In this document: piece after piece, positions 22,501 through 34,892 of the stretch
How positions within the stretch are numbered: position 1 is the stretch's first letter
Layout: each line of letters begins with the position of its first letter
Source of the DNA: Limnanthes douglasii subsp. nivea
Lineage: Eukaryota > Streptophyta > Magnoliopsida > Brassicales > Limnanthaceae
Reading direction: 5' to 3'
Assembly (NCBI GenBank): GCA_036936605.1
Contig: JAUPFV010000001.1
Location: 78,759,910 to 78,823,909 of the forward strand
Length of the DNA stretch: 64,000 nucleotides
The notes under the pieces: generated by a model
The model's input: the letters and a program-made list of their open reading frames with translations, nothing else
Database searches by the model: none
Told to the model about the DNA's origin: nothing
Translations under genes and position numbers: made by a program

Positions 22501-23929
22501 TTATGAACTACCTCATCAACATAATAGAGACTTCCTTGTTCAGTACCACGCCCAATGATCTCCTTTGTACGAATGTCCTGTAAAACGCAAAAAAATGGAT
22601 GCATAAGAACCACACAGTTTAGTTATTTTGTCACTTGACTAACAGATAATAACTTTAAGGATAGTGAAGGAATGTATAGGCAGTTTTTAATTTCCATTTT
22701 TTCCGAAAAAATAATTGAACCTCCCCCTTTGACTTCACAAATTTCTCCACTGGCAGACTCAATACAGGACTTCTTTGGAGATGACATGTCACCAAAGTCT
22801 TTAGGATCATAAAACATGGTGTCCGTAGCCCCGCAATCAAATATCCAATTCATTGATTTCTCAAACCCTTTACCTCCAAGTTTTTCGTATGAGTTCGCCG
22901 CCATTCCTCCAAAACCAGTGCCACTTCCTTGCTCATTTTTAGTCGGATTTTCACCGCCACTTGTAAACGAAGCCCGTTTAACATTAGATCTGAAACACTG
23001 GTTATTTTTCTCCTTATGATCGTCCTCCCACCATTCTGGATAGCCAACCAGCTGGAAACATGTCTCTTTAGTATGTTTCTTCATCCCACAATGAGTGCAA
23101 TACAACTTGGATTTATCTTCTTTCTCTTTGGATCAGAATTTAAACCTCTGTGCAGAATCTTTAGCAGCCAAACCCATTCAAATTTCAATCGAGTCACTAT
23201 CAAAAGAACTTGATTTTAGTATATTAAGCCTTGCCACTTCTCTTCGTATTGTAGCATATGTTGTTTCCACGGAAGGAAGAGGATCCTTTTTCCAGGGATA
23301 TCTATCTTGACTGGTTCCAGCTTGTCATTAATCGCCATTAGCAATTGATAGAGTCTTTGTTCTTAAGTCTTCTTATTGTAGATCTGAATGTCTTCTGGGT
23401 CTTTCATAGGGTTCGGATCTCGTCTATCTATGGACATCCAGATGTTCTGCAGTTTGTTCCACAAGTCTTCTAGTGTATCGGACCCTTGCCTTAATGAATT
23501 AGCCCTCTTATGAAGGTCAAACACCTGTAACGAATCTGTACCAGCACCGTATGTAGTGGCTAACCCATCCCAGAGGGCTTTTGCAGTGGGATATTGCGAG
23601 ACATTATTCACCAAGCTGGATTCAAGTTTCTGGATAATCCATGTGAAAACACATTGATCATCCTGTTCCCACCTTGGATATGTGTTGTCAGTTTTGGATG
23701 GAGGTGTCGACTCTTCTGTAATGTGAGAACCTCTCCCCCTTCCCCCAATTGATTTCTTCATCAGGTTTGCCCATAGGGCATAGTTGTCACCACCGAGTTT
23801 AATCCCTAGGGATAAATTATCGGGGTTAGTTGTTTGTTGTAGTGTTTCGAGACCATTTCTCAGAATGGCAGCAATCTGCATTGTTAATTCATCAGGGATT
23901 TGACTGACCACGACTTCATTGCCAGCCAT
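19562..23929 (-). pseudogene. Copia gag-pol, interrupted
   Basis: Gag (23929-23363, 188 codons from an ATG) has the plant Copia gag fold with LGGDNYALWANLM. Protease follows in 23105-22623: a CxxCG..KHT..C knuckle-like start and WIFDCGATDTM with the catalytic Asp. Integrase (22613-22017) has the H-H-C-C zinc set (WHRRLGHPSF, CETC) and two DDE Asp residues (HSDVWGP, CSDNGTEF). The expected third residue, Glu of the GTSERKNR type, reads Lys (GTSKQKNR, about 21978-21980). 21824-20901 covers the integrase-RT linker (FVGYGVHQMGYRCY) and RT start. RT (20900-19970) still shows YVDDM near 20525 but has several stops and shifts. RNase H (19966-19562) has SSAESEF and ADILTK. The pol stop codon lies inside the 3' LTR. 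Non-autonomous now. Confidence 0.88.
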
Positions 23930-23979
23930 CTTTGTTGAGGATGTTCAGATTTCCCAGAATCACACGTGCTCTGATACCA

Positions 23980-24292
23980 TGTTAAAAAACAAAGAGAGAA
24001 GTAGCCGCAGGAGGTGGCTAGGGTTTTGTGTTTATTAGAGAAAATTCTCTTTTGTATTGAACTGTTTTTTATTGAATCAAATCATTACAAGTTGCGCTTG
24101 TTTTACTAGCAATGGTAATAAGGATCTCAATATATAGAGAACTTATAGGCCTATACAAGGAAACTTAATACACTGATTTATAGGGAGAAGATTAAGGACA
24201 ATATGTGAAATCCTAAATTATAGTGGTCAATAGTTGACCCCAATTATTACTCCATGAATCCAGCTTTCCAAATTTATTCGAATATTCTAACA
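23980..24292 (-). repeat. 5' LTR of the Copia element
   Basis: 313 bp, minus-strand TGTTAGAATATTCGAA at its start and TTTTTTAACA at its end, directly abutting the tRNA-Met primer-binding site. Confidence 0.92.
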
Positions 24293-24297
24293 AAAAC

Positions 24298-24659
24298 CTT
24301 CAAATGTTATGTTAGAACATTTACCTTTTTTAATTCTAAATCCGGTTATAGCCTTTACCTTAAATTTTGGTAACCTTAATTGTATTGTAACCTAATTGTT
24401 TGTAATTTTATTTTATTTTAACTAAAACTATGTATTTTAATTATTATTTTTATTTTTATTTATGGAACTGATTAAGTTTAAATGTTTTAACCTTATAATA
24501 ATTTTGTTAACATTGAATTAAAAAAAACATGTCAACATAACAAAACAAAATTCAATAAATTTAAATTTTAAGAAGTTTTATTTGTAGGAATCCTCAAGAA
24601 ATTTGTATGAACAACTCGCATTTGTTATTTGTTTTTGTTCATCTGATTCAACTAAGATT
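24298..24659. other. AT-rich spacer between Copia and Gypsy elements
   Basis: No gene or repeat recognised. Confidence 0.5.
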
Positions 24660-25037
24660 TGATCAGTTCGGATATTGCTTGAAGCATATCAGCAGTGATT
24701 ACGATATTATCAGAAGGGCATTTTGGGTAGATCAAATAAAATTCAATAGATGAACAATAGTTTGAGTGGGACACTGACTCAGTTATGTGCATATCAACTC
24801 ATTTCTTGGGCTTGGAGGCTCATATGATCGACCTGACTATAAGATCTGACCCGCACGACCCATGGGTCAGATAAAAAAACTCTAAATACCCCAATATCAT
24901 TAAGAAGGTTGGACTTTTTCCAAAGACATTAAATATTAGCACACACCTATTTTCTCTCACAAACCCTTACAAAAATAGTTAATATCCACCAGCTAAAGGT
25001 TTTCCCAGTTTTACCCTTGATCTTGATTTTACTATCA
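24660..25037 (+). repeat. 5' LTR of the Gypsy element
   Basis: Ends ACTATCA at 25037, followed after a few bases by ATTGACGACCACAGTGGGAG, the leader motif often seen next to plant Gypsy 5' LTRs. Confidence 0.85.
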
Positions 25038-25148
25038 TAAATTGACGACCACAGTGGGAGCTAGAGGTACTTGAATAGCTCCATTCAAAACCTTACTTGT
25101 AATACAAATTTCAGAAATCCTTGAGATAGGAATCTTAATATATAGGAG

Positions 25149-28100
25149 ATGTTGCCTCATAAAAATGAAATGATAAAAGAGGAGAATGAGCATGCTGCTA
25201 CGTCTTATGTCAATCACAATACTGAAGAAAGACTATTCATGCAAGATGAACGTGATCAGTTGAGGGCTAAGATTGAAACTTCGGGGGCCCAATGGCAGAC
25301 AAAAATATCGTTGAAAGAAAAGTCTGATGTAGGAGGTGTATCTACAGATGAGCCTAGGGAAAATAATAAACAAGGAGAGAATGATCAGTCCCAAAGGTTC
25401 ATACATATCCTAAAAAGTCACATCGTGCAAAACAAGTAAAGAGTATATCATAACTTCACCACTGCTTCTGATTCTAATGAGTCTTCTTCATCTAGTAGTG
25501 AGCATGGCTGTCAGAAAAAGAAAATAAGTTTAACCAATAAACATTCAAAGAAAAGGGATAGGAAGGGGAAAATGGAGAAGTATGGTGGGAGTAAAGACCA
25601 TGATAACCATCTCGAGCAATTCAAGAATTTTATGATGAATTTCGATAATGATGACAAACTTTTATGTCATGATTTCTCACAAAATTTCAAAGGGAGTTCT
25701 TTAAAGTGGTATAATAGTTTTCCACATGGATCAATAAATAAATTTGATATGTTTAGGATGGCATTTCGCAGACAGTTCATGGGAAGTAAATAGCTTAAAA
25801 GGAATGGTGACATTATCATCCATTATTCCCAAGAGTCGAATGGATCTTTGAATGAAAAAATCATCTGTTTTGTGAATACGAAGAACGGGTTAGCTGATTG
25901 TTTTGAACAAGTGGTCATTTCTTCATTAAGGAAAGGTTTAAATCTGGGTGAATTGGCTGATTTAGTAACTCGGAAAAAAGTGATGACATTGGGCGGACTG
26001 TTAAATCAGGTTGAAAAACAAATTACGGTGGAAAATATTAAAAAGTCTAGAGTACCACGCCAAAATAAGTCTGCTCCAACAGCACTAATCCCAAAAGCTC
26101 GTATTCAATCTCAAGCCATAGTTTTACAAGCCTAAAGATTCTGGACAAGGATCATATCGGCCAAGATAGAATCAATCAAGTCAATCCCAAAAATTTAAAC
26201 CCAAGAGAGGTCCATGGGTTCAACCTGAATGATTTGCCAAACTAGGGGAGAGTATGGCTACCATTTATAATAAAACTAAGAATGATGTGTATTTTAGAAG
26301 ACCAGCACCAATTTAGTCTCCTAGAGAGACTCGAAATACTCGTTTTTTTTAAATACCACAATGATGTCGGTCACGATACCCAAGACTGCATTGCACTAAA
26401 ACAAGAAGTGTAGAACTTATATTAAGAGAGAGAACTTGTTAGCTTTTGTTTAAAAAACAACAAGGGGGAATAAACCAGTCAATACCCAATCTAATGCAAA
26501 TACAGTCTGAGCTGCATCACCAACTGGTCAAATGACAAAGTATAAGAGCATCTAGACAAAAAGATACTATGGTAATTATGGAAATATTCGACGTGGATTT
26601 GAGATATCTAGATCTTGACCCAGATCAGAATCTAGGTTGGAATGATAACATAAAAGGTTTCTACAGTATACGATCTGCTAACGTTTTTTAATCTTTTACT
26701 ATATTTGGGGGAGAGACTGTGACGACACCTTCAAGATGTTCAAGAAAAACACATGTCAATAGTCTAACAACTCAGATAGAGGGAAAACTTTCTACATATA
26801 TCTATCAACGCCCTGCTCCATTCAATGTCTTTGATGAAGATGATTTAAGAGACATTATTGGGGCACATGAAGATGTTGTGGTAATAGGGGTATCTATTGG
26901 AGGCAATAATGTACAAATGTTCTAATTGATACTGGAAGTTTGGAAAATATATTGTTCATATCAGCTTACAAGAAAATGATAAATCCCGCAGTTGTCCAAC
27001 GTTTCAATAGAATCATAATGGGATTTACTAGAAGTATGGCTGATGTAATTAGGGAATTTTAAAAAAAGGTTTTATTGGGCAAAGGGTCATCCAAGAAGTT
27101 CGTAAGAGTTTTATTTGTGGTAGTTTATTATCCGACGTCTTACAATGCTATATTTTGTAGGTCTTGGCTATCCATGATGCATGCAGTAGCCTCTATTATC
27201 GATCAGTGTTTGAAATATGTTGTGGGAGGGAAAGTAGGCCTCGTCTGAAGTAGCCAGAAGATAGCCCGTGAATGCTATGTCTCTACTCTTGCTTCAAAAT
27301 TTACTAGAAGTTGTAGAGATTAACAAAGAATAGCAATCAGTAGAGCCTTCCGCCAACCAAAACAAGATAGATGATCAGAGGGAGGCTCCTAGTGCGGTAA
27401 TCCCAGTTGAAGAGGTAGAAATTCATTACTTGGCAGAAGATAAAAGTGTTAGGGTCGGATCTAAACTACCCTTAACGCTAAAAGAAAAATTGGTAATAAT
27501 TTACACGTGTTTGCATGGTGCAATGAGGATGTGACTGGATTTCCAGCAACGGTAATTAGTCACAAGCTATTTATCTGATCTAATGTTGGCCCAGTGGTAC
27601 AAATAAGAAGATTATTTTCAAAATAAAAATTCAAAAAGATTGTCCAAGAAGTAGATTAGTTGACCAATATGGGGCATATCAAAGAATCCCAATACCCCAT
27701 CTGGATAACTAATCCTGTTTTGGTCAAGAAAAAGTATGGAAAATGGAATATGTGCATTGACTTCACATACCTCAATAGAGTTTTCCCTAAAGATCCTTTC
27801 TCAGTGCCCAGATAGATCAACTTGTGGACTCTACATTAGGGAACAAGTTGTTATCTTTCATGGATGCCTTTTCTGGGTATAATCAAATACAATGAATCTT
27901 GATGATCAAGACCATACCATATTCATCACTGACAGGGGGGCTTCATTGTTACAAGGTAATGCCTTTTGGGTTGAAAAATACGGGAGCCACTTATCAACAA
28001 TTGGTGAATAAGGCCTTTGCTATTCAGATCAAAAGAAATATGTAAGTCTATATCGATGATATGATGGTTAAGATTCCTAAAGAGAGGATCATATCTCTGA

Positions 28101-30484
28101 TCTCCCGGAAAAATTTTCCAACCTAGAGGTCATCAATTTAAAATTAAATCCGGAGAAATGCACTAGTGTCCGATCAGGTTAATTTATAGGTTATATAATA
28201 AGTGATAAAGGGATTCAGGTTGACCCGAACCAGTTTAATGCATTATTGGCTATGGATCCACCCCAGAATACCAAAGAAGTCCAGATATTAACTCGAAGAT
28301 TAACGACTTTAAACCGGTTTATTTCAAGGTCATCAGACAAATATGCTCAATTTTTCCAAGTCTTGCAAAATACAAAAGACTTCAATTAGTATCCTAACTG
28401 TGATCAAGCTTTCCTTGAAATTAAGAATTATTTATCTTCACCCAATACATTGTTCAAACCTGTTGATGAAGAAATAATCTATATGTATTTGGTCAAATCG
28501 GAGTATGTTGTAAGTGTAGTGTTAGTACGAGAAGTGGATAATTATCGTCGTTCAGCTTACCATATAAGCAAGACTTTGTAAGAAGTTGAAAAAGGGTATT
28601 TAAAATTGGATAAAATAGCTTTGGCGTTGGTGATAGTTGTTAGGAAGATGATACCTTACTTTCAAGCACATTCAATCACAGTTCAAACTTCTTTTCCCCT
28701 GAAGAATGTGCTACAAAATGCTGACATATCGGGAAGAATGACCAAGTGGTTAGTTAAACTTGGAGATTATGATATTGATTTTGTGCCTCGGACAACAATC
28801 AAAGCTCAAGTTGTGGTCGATTTCTTAGTATAATTCCACTCTAAACGGCCTCGTGTAGAATCAGATTACACTAAATTTAAAAAAAGAATGGGTAGTCCGA
28901 ACGAATGGTGGGTCTACTACGATTGGATGTGGAGCTGGAATTTTCTTAATTTCTCTTTATGGTGATACTTTGTACCAAGCTATATGTTTTGGCTCCAGAG
29001 CATGCAACAACAAGTCAGAATATGAAGCGGTTATAGCTGGGTTAAGGTTAGCTCATATATGTGGGGTAAAAGAGTCCAACTAATTAGTGATTCCCAATTG
29101 CTTATCCATTAGGCCCAACGGAAATCCAAAGCCAGGAAAGAACACTTGGTAAAATATTTACAAGTGTTGAAGGAAGTCACCATTGGCTTTAAAAGCGTCT
29201 GATATGAGAACTTTCCTAGATCAGAAAATGTTATGGCAGATTTCTTAGCCTCTATAACATACTCTGAATTGTATCCCTGGACTCTTATACAAGAATTTCC
29301 TTCTATAGATGTAACTACAGAAAGTTAAGTTGAAGTTGGATAAAATTTTCATATATTCGATCCACTTTTTAAAGATTGGAGGACTGAAATCCAAGAGTAT
29401 ATTACTAACTGATTACCAGAGTGTTCTATCCGAATTGCATGTTGGAGAAGGGTCAGCACATTATGTTTATAAATTTTTAACCAAAAGAGTCTTACTAGCA
29501 GGATATTATTGGCCTACCATCATGACAGATACTAAAAATTTGGTGAAGAGATATGATCCTTGTCAAAGGTAAATAAATGTCATTCATGTGCCAGCAATCC
29601 CCATGGAATCAATATCTGAACATATACCATTTGATAGACGGGGACTTGATCTGGTTGGGCCTCTCCCAATGGCTTTAGGGGGCTGTCGTACCATAATTAT
29701 GGCAATAGATTACTTCTCCAAATAGATAAAGGCTACACCATTGTTAGGAACAACTTCTAAGGCACTTATTAAATTTATTATCTCCAACATATGTTGCCGA
29801 TTTGGAATTACTAAATATATCACCACAAATAATTGACCTCAGTTAAATAATAAGGACATGGATACTTTTTGTGCATCTAGAGGAATTCAGGATTGTTTTT
29901 CTTCTCCTTTTCATCCCCAAGACAATGGGAAATTTGAAGTAGAAAATTGGAAAATTACGTGAGGTTTAAAAAATAATTTAGAAGGAGGTGTTGGGAAATG
30001 GCCGAGTTACTTGCAAGAAATACTATGCGCATACCGGACTACTTCACATACAGCCACACACGATTCTCCATTTGCTTTATTTTATGGGATGGATGCAATC
30101 ACACATATGTAGGCAACTCTCCCTTACTTTAGAGTTCAAAATTATTCCAAAATCGAGAATGAGATAGCTATGAGGGCTCGGTTAGATATGATTGATGAAA
30201 ATAGGGTGAATGAACATTTAAGAACTGTACATTATCAAGGGTTGATGAGGATCGGGTTTTCCTCTATGGTAAAAAGAAGAGATTTTCAAGTTGGAGATAA
30301 AGTGTTGAGAAAAGTATTCCTGCACACAAAGGAGAAACAGTTCGGAAAGTTAGCTTCAAATTGGGAAGGACCATACATCGTATATGAAAAAGTTAAGCAA
30401 AGAACGTACAAACTCCAAGATAAAGCAGGCAATTTGTTGAAGCATCCTTGGAACGTTGAACATCTCAAGTTGTACTTAGAGTAA
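25149..30484 (+). pseudogene. Gypsy gag-pol, heavily interrupted
   Basis: Gag fragments at 25149-25439, 25572-25793 (FKGSSLKWYNSFPHGSI) and 25848-26135. The protease region is 26719-26990, with LIDTGS near 26930 one frame off the preceding ORF. RT 27650-28150 reads IWITNPVLVKKKYGKW, MCIDFTYLN, MPFGLKN and the catalytic VYIDDMMVK. RNase H follows (about 28440-28830, DFVPRTTIKAQVVVDFL). A second, aRNH-like domain near 28890-29230 has CNNKSEYEAVIAGLRLA. Integrase: zinc-binding region 29430-29570 (one His and one Cys poor), then GLDLVGPLP, FGITKYITT and FHPQDNGKFE. The integrase C-terminus is open at 30170-30484 (FQVGDKVLRKV, NWEGPYIVYEKV, NVEHLKLYL). Stops and frameshifts are too many to list, so no product is expected. 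Confidence 0.85.
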
Positions 30485-31774
30485 GCTCATCTTGTAAATA
30501 TTTATTTTCCTTTACTTCAATGTAAATATTTGGGGGCATAATCTTTCTTACCCTGGTGGCGTGATGAGGTTTTAATAACGTGTCTAGATTTCAATAAATA
30601 TATTATCCTTTTCCTTTCTTTAAAATTGTTATTTTGAGTGCATCAGAAGTGTTAAGAACTTATTAAACACCTAATGGATTATAGGCTTTTTGAAAACTTG
30701 TTGCCCTTAAATGGATCACATTTTAATAGATGAGAAGTATTATAGACTTATTAAGCACTTGATGGATTAAAGTGTTATTAAACGCTTGTTTCTCTCAAAT
30801 GGATTACCTTTGAGTGGATCGTATGTATTAAATATTGTTTAAAAACCTAATGGATTAAAGACTTCTTGAACACTCATTGCCTTTAAATGAGTGATCTATG
30901 TATGGATCAGATAAATGTAAGACTGATTAAGTGTTTAATTTCTATGTAAAAAATATTTTCTATTTTTTTAAATACTCGGACATTAATGAAAGTATAGAAG
31001 AAGATAAAAAAATATTGAGTAAGTAAAAGTTGAAAGGGCATGAAATACGACTACTATTATAAAAGAATTTGATTCACGTTACAAAATGCCTTGTAAAGCA
31101 CAAGGACTTATACAATTAGAGTTTCTGGAAAATCCGATTTTAAAACAGCAAAATGCCTTGCATAATCCAATGACTTCGATTCAGAATACCAACACAGCAA
31201 AAATAATTAACCTTAGGGCTTGTTCCCTTCGGTTTCCTTCTCGGCATTACTTTATTTTTGCTCTTTACCATCGTTTGAGCCCTTCTCAGTTTCATCATCA
31301 AATTCGGAATCATCCGAAGTCATGTTTTATTTATCACTTTCTGCCAAAGTATGGAAGGGAACTTCATCGTACGACACAAAAATACACAGTTTTCCAAGAG
31401 ACCGTTTGAGAAAATTTTAATGGAACAAAATGATCATATATACTTTAACAGATTCTTCCCTCCGTTTCATGAATTTCAACACCCCCTTAGTATATTCATT
31501 CTTTGCAACAACTATATCTTGGGCCTGTGTTTCTTTCAAAGTGGTGATCTATTATTCTCTTTCTTGAGAATATATTATAATTACTTCTTTTTTTGGATAA
31601 TTATTCATTGGCAGTCTTCTCCTTAGTTAGTGTTTCATTCAAGGATTTAAGCTCTTAGAAAGTGGTCGTTTTTCATTCCGTATAGTTAGTACTTATTTTT
31701 TCTCAAGCGATCTTAGCTTGTTCCAAATCAGCAATCAGTTGCTCCTTTTCTTTTACCAAAGTGTCAACCTTTTT

Positions 31775-33796
31775 CTATTCGGCCGCGATGGAGACCTTTA
31801 GGCCTTCATTGTCAGTTTGAAGGGAAGTAATATATTTTGTCTGAGCTCTCACTTGTCTTTCCAAGTCAATTATGGGCCTAATGTAGCCTAAGACTGCGCA
31901 GTCCATGGTATCATGCTCATTGGATACTTCAAAATATTCACAATCATGAACCACTTCATTGGCTATGATGGTTGATTGCGGGATGGTTGATTGCGGGGTG
32001 GTTTGGTCAAAACATTCTATGGTGTTTGATTGGGGGAAGGTTTGGTCAAAATCTTCTTTGTCAAATTCACTGAAGTATAAGTTCCTAATATCATCCAAGT
32101 TAACTTCACCTTCAGTAGGAAGTTAGATAGCAGTAGGAAACACTGGAGATGAAGGATCATCATGGACTCCTTCTTGGGGATGAATTTCAGTACGAAGGAT
32201 ATGAGGAATGACCTCAGATCAGAGTATAATCTCTGAACTAATGGCCACTTTCTTCTTCTTTTCCGCCTTGTTATCGCTACCCTTTTAGTGTCTCTTGTGC
32301 CTTTTTTTTTCTTCTTCCTGATTTTTTGAGAATGTTGTGGCCTTTTAGCCTCACCTACTATTACTGCAACAACCTCTAATAATGCAGCATCAATCTATCT
32401 TGGAACTCCCGAACTACCTATTTCCTGGAAGTCTTTGAGAGAAATTTTCCAACTTTTGTTTTCTTAATTTTCTCAAGATGACTATGAGCCTTATTTATAG
32501 CTGGTAAATAAAGCTTACCATCTTTTTCCTTAGTCCGTTGTAAAATTTCAACAGCTTCAGAAGGACTGGCAAATTGTTCCCAGGAGAGCTCCCTTGTTGA
32601 GCTTGTTCTTCATAAATGAGCCCTTACCATGTTAGTTGTAGTGAAAAAAATTATGGAACCCAGTTCCCCAATTCTCTGTAGTCCACTGATTTACCTTGAA
32701 AAAGTAGTTCGTCACTCCTCCAAATGTTCTGAGAATATTTTTGTAAACACTAAAAGACAAAATCGTTGTGGAATTTTAATGTTAGCATTCGATGTGAAGT
32801 AACATATTAACATCGATGTGAAATTTAATATTAATTGTAAAGTGATTACCTGAACTTTTCCAATATCTATTTTAAACACTTGGATTTCCTTTGGAAATGG
32901 TATTCTTTCCATTTTCCCAAAAAACAACTAATAAAGAGAAATTGGGTCCTCCAAGGCTTATCAGCTTCCAGCAAGTCATCAACCACCTTGTAATCATTTG
33001 CCATGTTGAAATAATAGAAAAGGATATAATGGTTTTGACATAAGTCAGACACAACAATAAATTGTTCAATGGGCATCGGGATCTTGGAAATCATTAAAGC
33101 AATGATGTTGGTTAATAAGGTATACCAAGCATTTGGGCTTAAATAAGTCGGACATAACCTTACTAAGTGAAAGTATCTAAGTATCTTTGGGTTCAAAGGG
33201 AACTGAAGACCCCAATTGAGTACTTCGGTATATACTATTAGCTCTTTAGCCTTGCTTTCCATTGGAGTCTAATCAGGGATGGGAACTCTCACCTTGATGG
33301 ACTCCGGAAAGCTCCATTTCTTCCTTATTCTATCCAACTCAGCAGTGTGGGTATACACATAAGAATATTTTTGAAGTGCTAACAAGTACTTAACACTGAC
33401 TTTGGAAACATTAGGCCTCACTCACCCAACAAAGCACTCCGGAAGCGGTTCGCCATCAGGTTGTGCTTCTACTTTTTTCTTTTCCCGAACTGTATTGGTG
33501 TCCCTAGTATGTACAGAGGTCTCTAATGAGGTATCTTCCTTACTATCTTCCATTATCTCCTCCATTATTTGTGGCGCTTGATCATCCAACTTGAGTCTAA
33601 TAACTTCTTTCTTGGTATGAGAAGTTTTGGTATGTGGAGTCAATGGGCTTGGATCCAGAGTTGACAGTACTGGAGGCTCCACCCTTATAGAACCTTCTTT
33701 ATTTTTCTCTGCCTCTTTGGTTGTTGGAGTTGCAGTTTTGGATTTTGATAGCCTAATAACCCTTCGAGGTGGGCCCTCTCCTATATTCGACCTCAT
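31775..33796 (-). pseudogene. Antisense ORF of the Tat-like element (putative gypsy-type transposon domain)
   Basis: Minus-strand fragments 33796-33422, 33262-32867 and 32098-31775 lie between the integrase and the 3' LTR, opposite to gag-pol. The first is a charged Ser/Thr/Lys/Glu-rich N-terminal region. The second carries LNWGLQFPLNPKILRYF and LSPNAWYTLL, which recall the 'putative gypsy type transposon' domain found antisense in Tat-lineage elements. The third is Gln/Glu-rich and helical. Separate frames and stops mean it is decayed here. The role of this protein is not established. Confidence 0.6.
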
Positions 33797-34513
33797 AGAA
33801 ATGAAAAGAGATGGAGTTTTGCGACTGGTAACTACTCTAGCTTTGGGAAAAAAGGTTTTTGTTTAGTTAAAATGGTGATTCTGGTTGTTCAAGATTTGTT
33901 AAAGATTGAGCAAGAAAAGTTCTTTTGGAAACTACTTATGGTCTGCGAGAAGATGAACTCCTGTCCGGATTTGATACCTCTTCTATAATCAATCCCCCAA
34001 GAGAGGCAGATAGTCCGGAAGCGATTCTAACCTCTCTTTTCTCTCTGTCTAACTCAGACAAGTTGAGTCAGCCTCCTTTAATTAAGGCAGTTCTTGCTGT
34101 AACATAAAAATATTGGGAAATATTAGAGGAGTTGAACGCTAGTGAAATTTCTAGGCTTCTCTCTCTAGATTTAATTTTTTTATTCCTCTAGAAATGGAAG
34201 CTGTAAAAAAGCATACTTATATATAAAAATAGTCTATTTGAATGCTTTACCTAGGGGGAATGAATCGGCTAAGTAATGATTAAAGTCTATTAACTATAAC
34301 CTAATTAACTTTGGAAGTTTAGTTGCAAATCCCTAGGAGAAAATGGCTAGTAGGTCCAACTAGAAACTGACACATGAAACAGAAGACTAACAATAAAGTC
34401 GTGACCTTTGAACTGATCGGTAGACCCTTCAAATTCACTTCGAAGCCAAATCGTATATTATTCGTCATGACTAGCTCTTCCAAAGATTTCTTGAAAGAAC
34501 TAAAGGGGCTATA

Positions 34514-34892
34514 TGAGCAGTTCAGATATCGCTAGAAGCATATTAAAATGATTCTGATATTATCTGACGGGAATTTCGGGCAGATCGAATAAAAGTCAAT
34601 GGGTGAACAGTAGCATAAGTGGGACAATTACCCATCTATGTGCCTAGCAACTCATTTCTTAGGCTTGAGGGCTCATAGATCAACCTGACTATAAGATCTG
34701 ACCTGCACGACCCATGGGTCAGAATGAAACACTATAAATACCTCAACCAACATCATTAAGAGGGTTGTATTTTTTCCAAAGACATTAAATATTAGCACAC
34801 ATATCTTTCTCTCATAAACCCTTACAAAAATAGTTAATATCCACCAACTAAAGGTTTTCCCGGTTTTACCCTTGATCTAGATTTTACCATCA
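34514..34892 (+). repeat. 3' LTR of the Gypsy element
   Basis: Starts TGAGCAGTTCAGATATCGCT after the polypurine tract and ends TTTTACCATCA. Contains a TATA box CTATAAATA at about 34731. Confidence 0.87.

Larger units (their letters stand above)
19299..24292 (-). mobile_element. Ty1/Copia LTR retrotransposon
   Basis: Complete element in minus orientation: 5' LTR 23980-24292, 3' LTR 19299-19567, both with TG..CA ends. It is flanked by perfect 5-bp duplications AAAAC (19294-19298 and 24293-24297). Next to the 5' LTR the minus strand reads TGGTATCAGAGC (about 23968-23979), the tRNA-Met primer-binding site. Next to the 3' LTR is the polypurine tract TTGAGGGGGAG (19568-19578). Domain order gag, protease, integrase, RT, RNase H is Copia order. 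The LTRs differ at about a dozen positions plus one gap, so the insertion is moderately recent. The coding region is broken. Confidence 0.95.
24660..34892 (+). mobile_element. Ty3/Gypsy LTR retrotransposon, Tat-like, with antisense ORF region
   Basis: LTRs at 24660-25037 and 34514-34892 (about 378 bp, TG..CA) share blocks such as GACCCATGGGTCAG, AAAGACATTAAATATTAGCAC and ACAAAAATAGTTAATATCCACC. They have diverged at many positions, so the element is old. A polypurine tract AAAGGGGCTA lies at 34502-34511 just before the 3' LTR. Plus-strand order is gag, protease, RT, RNase H, second RNase H, integrase, then about 4 kb to the 3' LTR holding an antisense ORF. The dual RNase H and antisense ORF are hallmarks of the Tat lineage. 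I could not find a matching target duplication (AGATT on the left, CTAGT on the right), which suggests rearrangement or decay. Confidence 0.9.

Noticed and set aside
33925..34107. 60-codon plus-strand ORF near the Gypsy 3' end
   Set aside because: It is short, unsupported and opposite to the antisense ORF zone.
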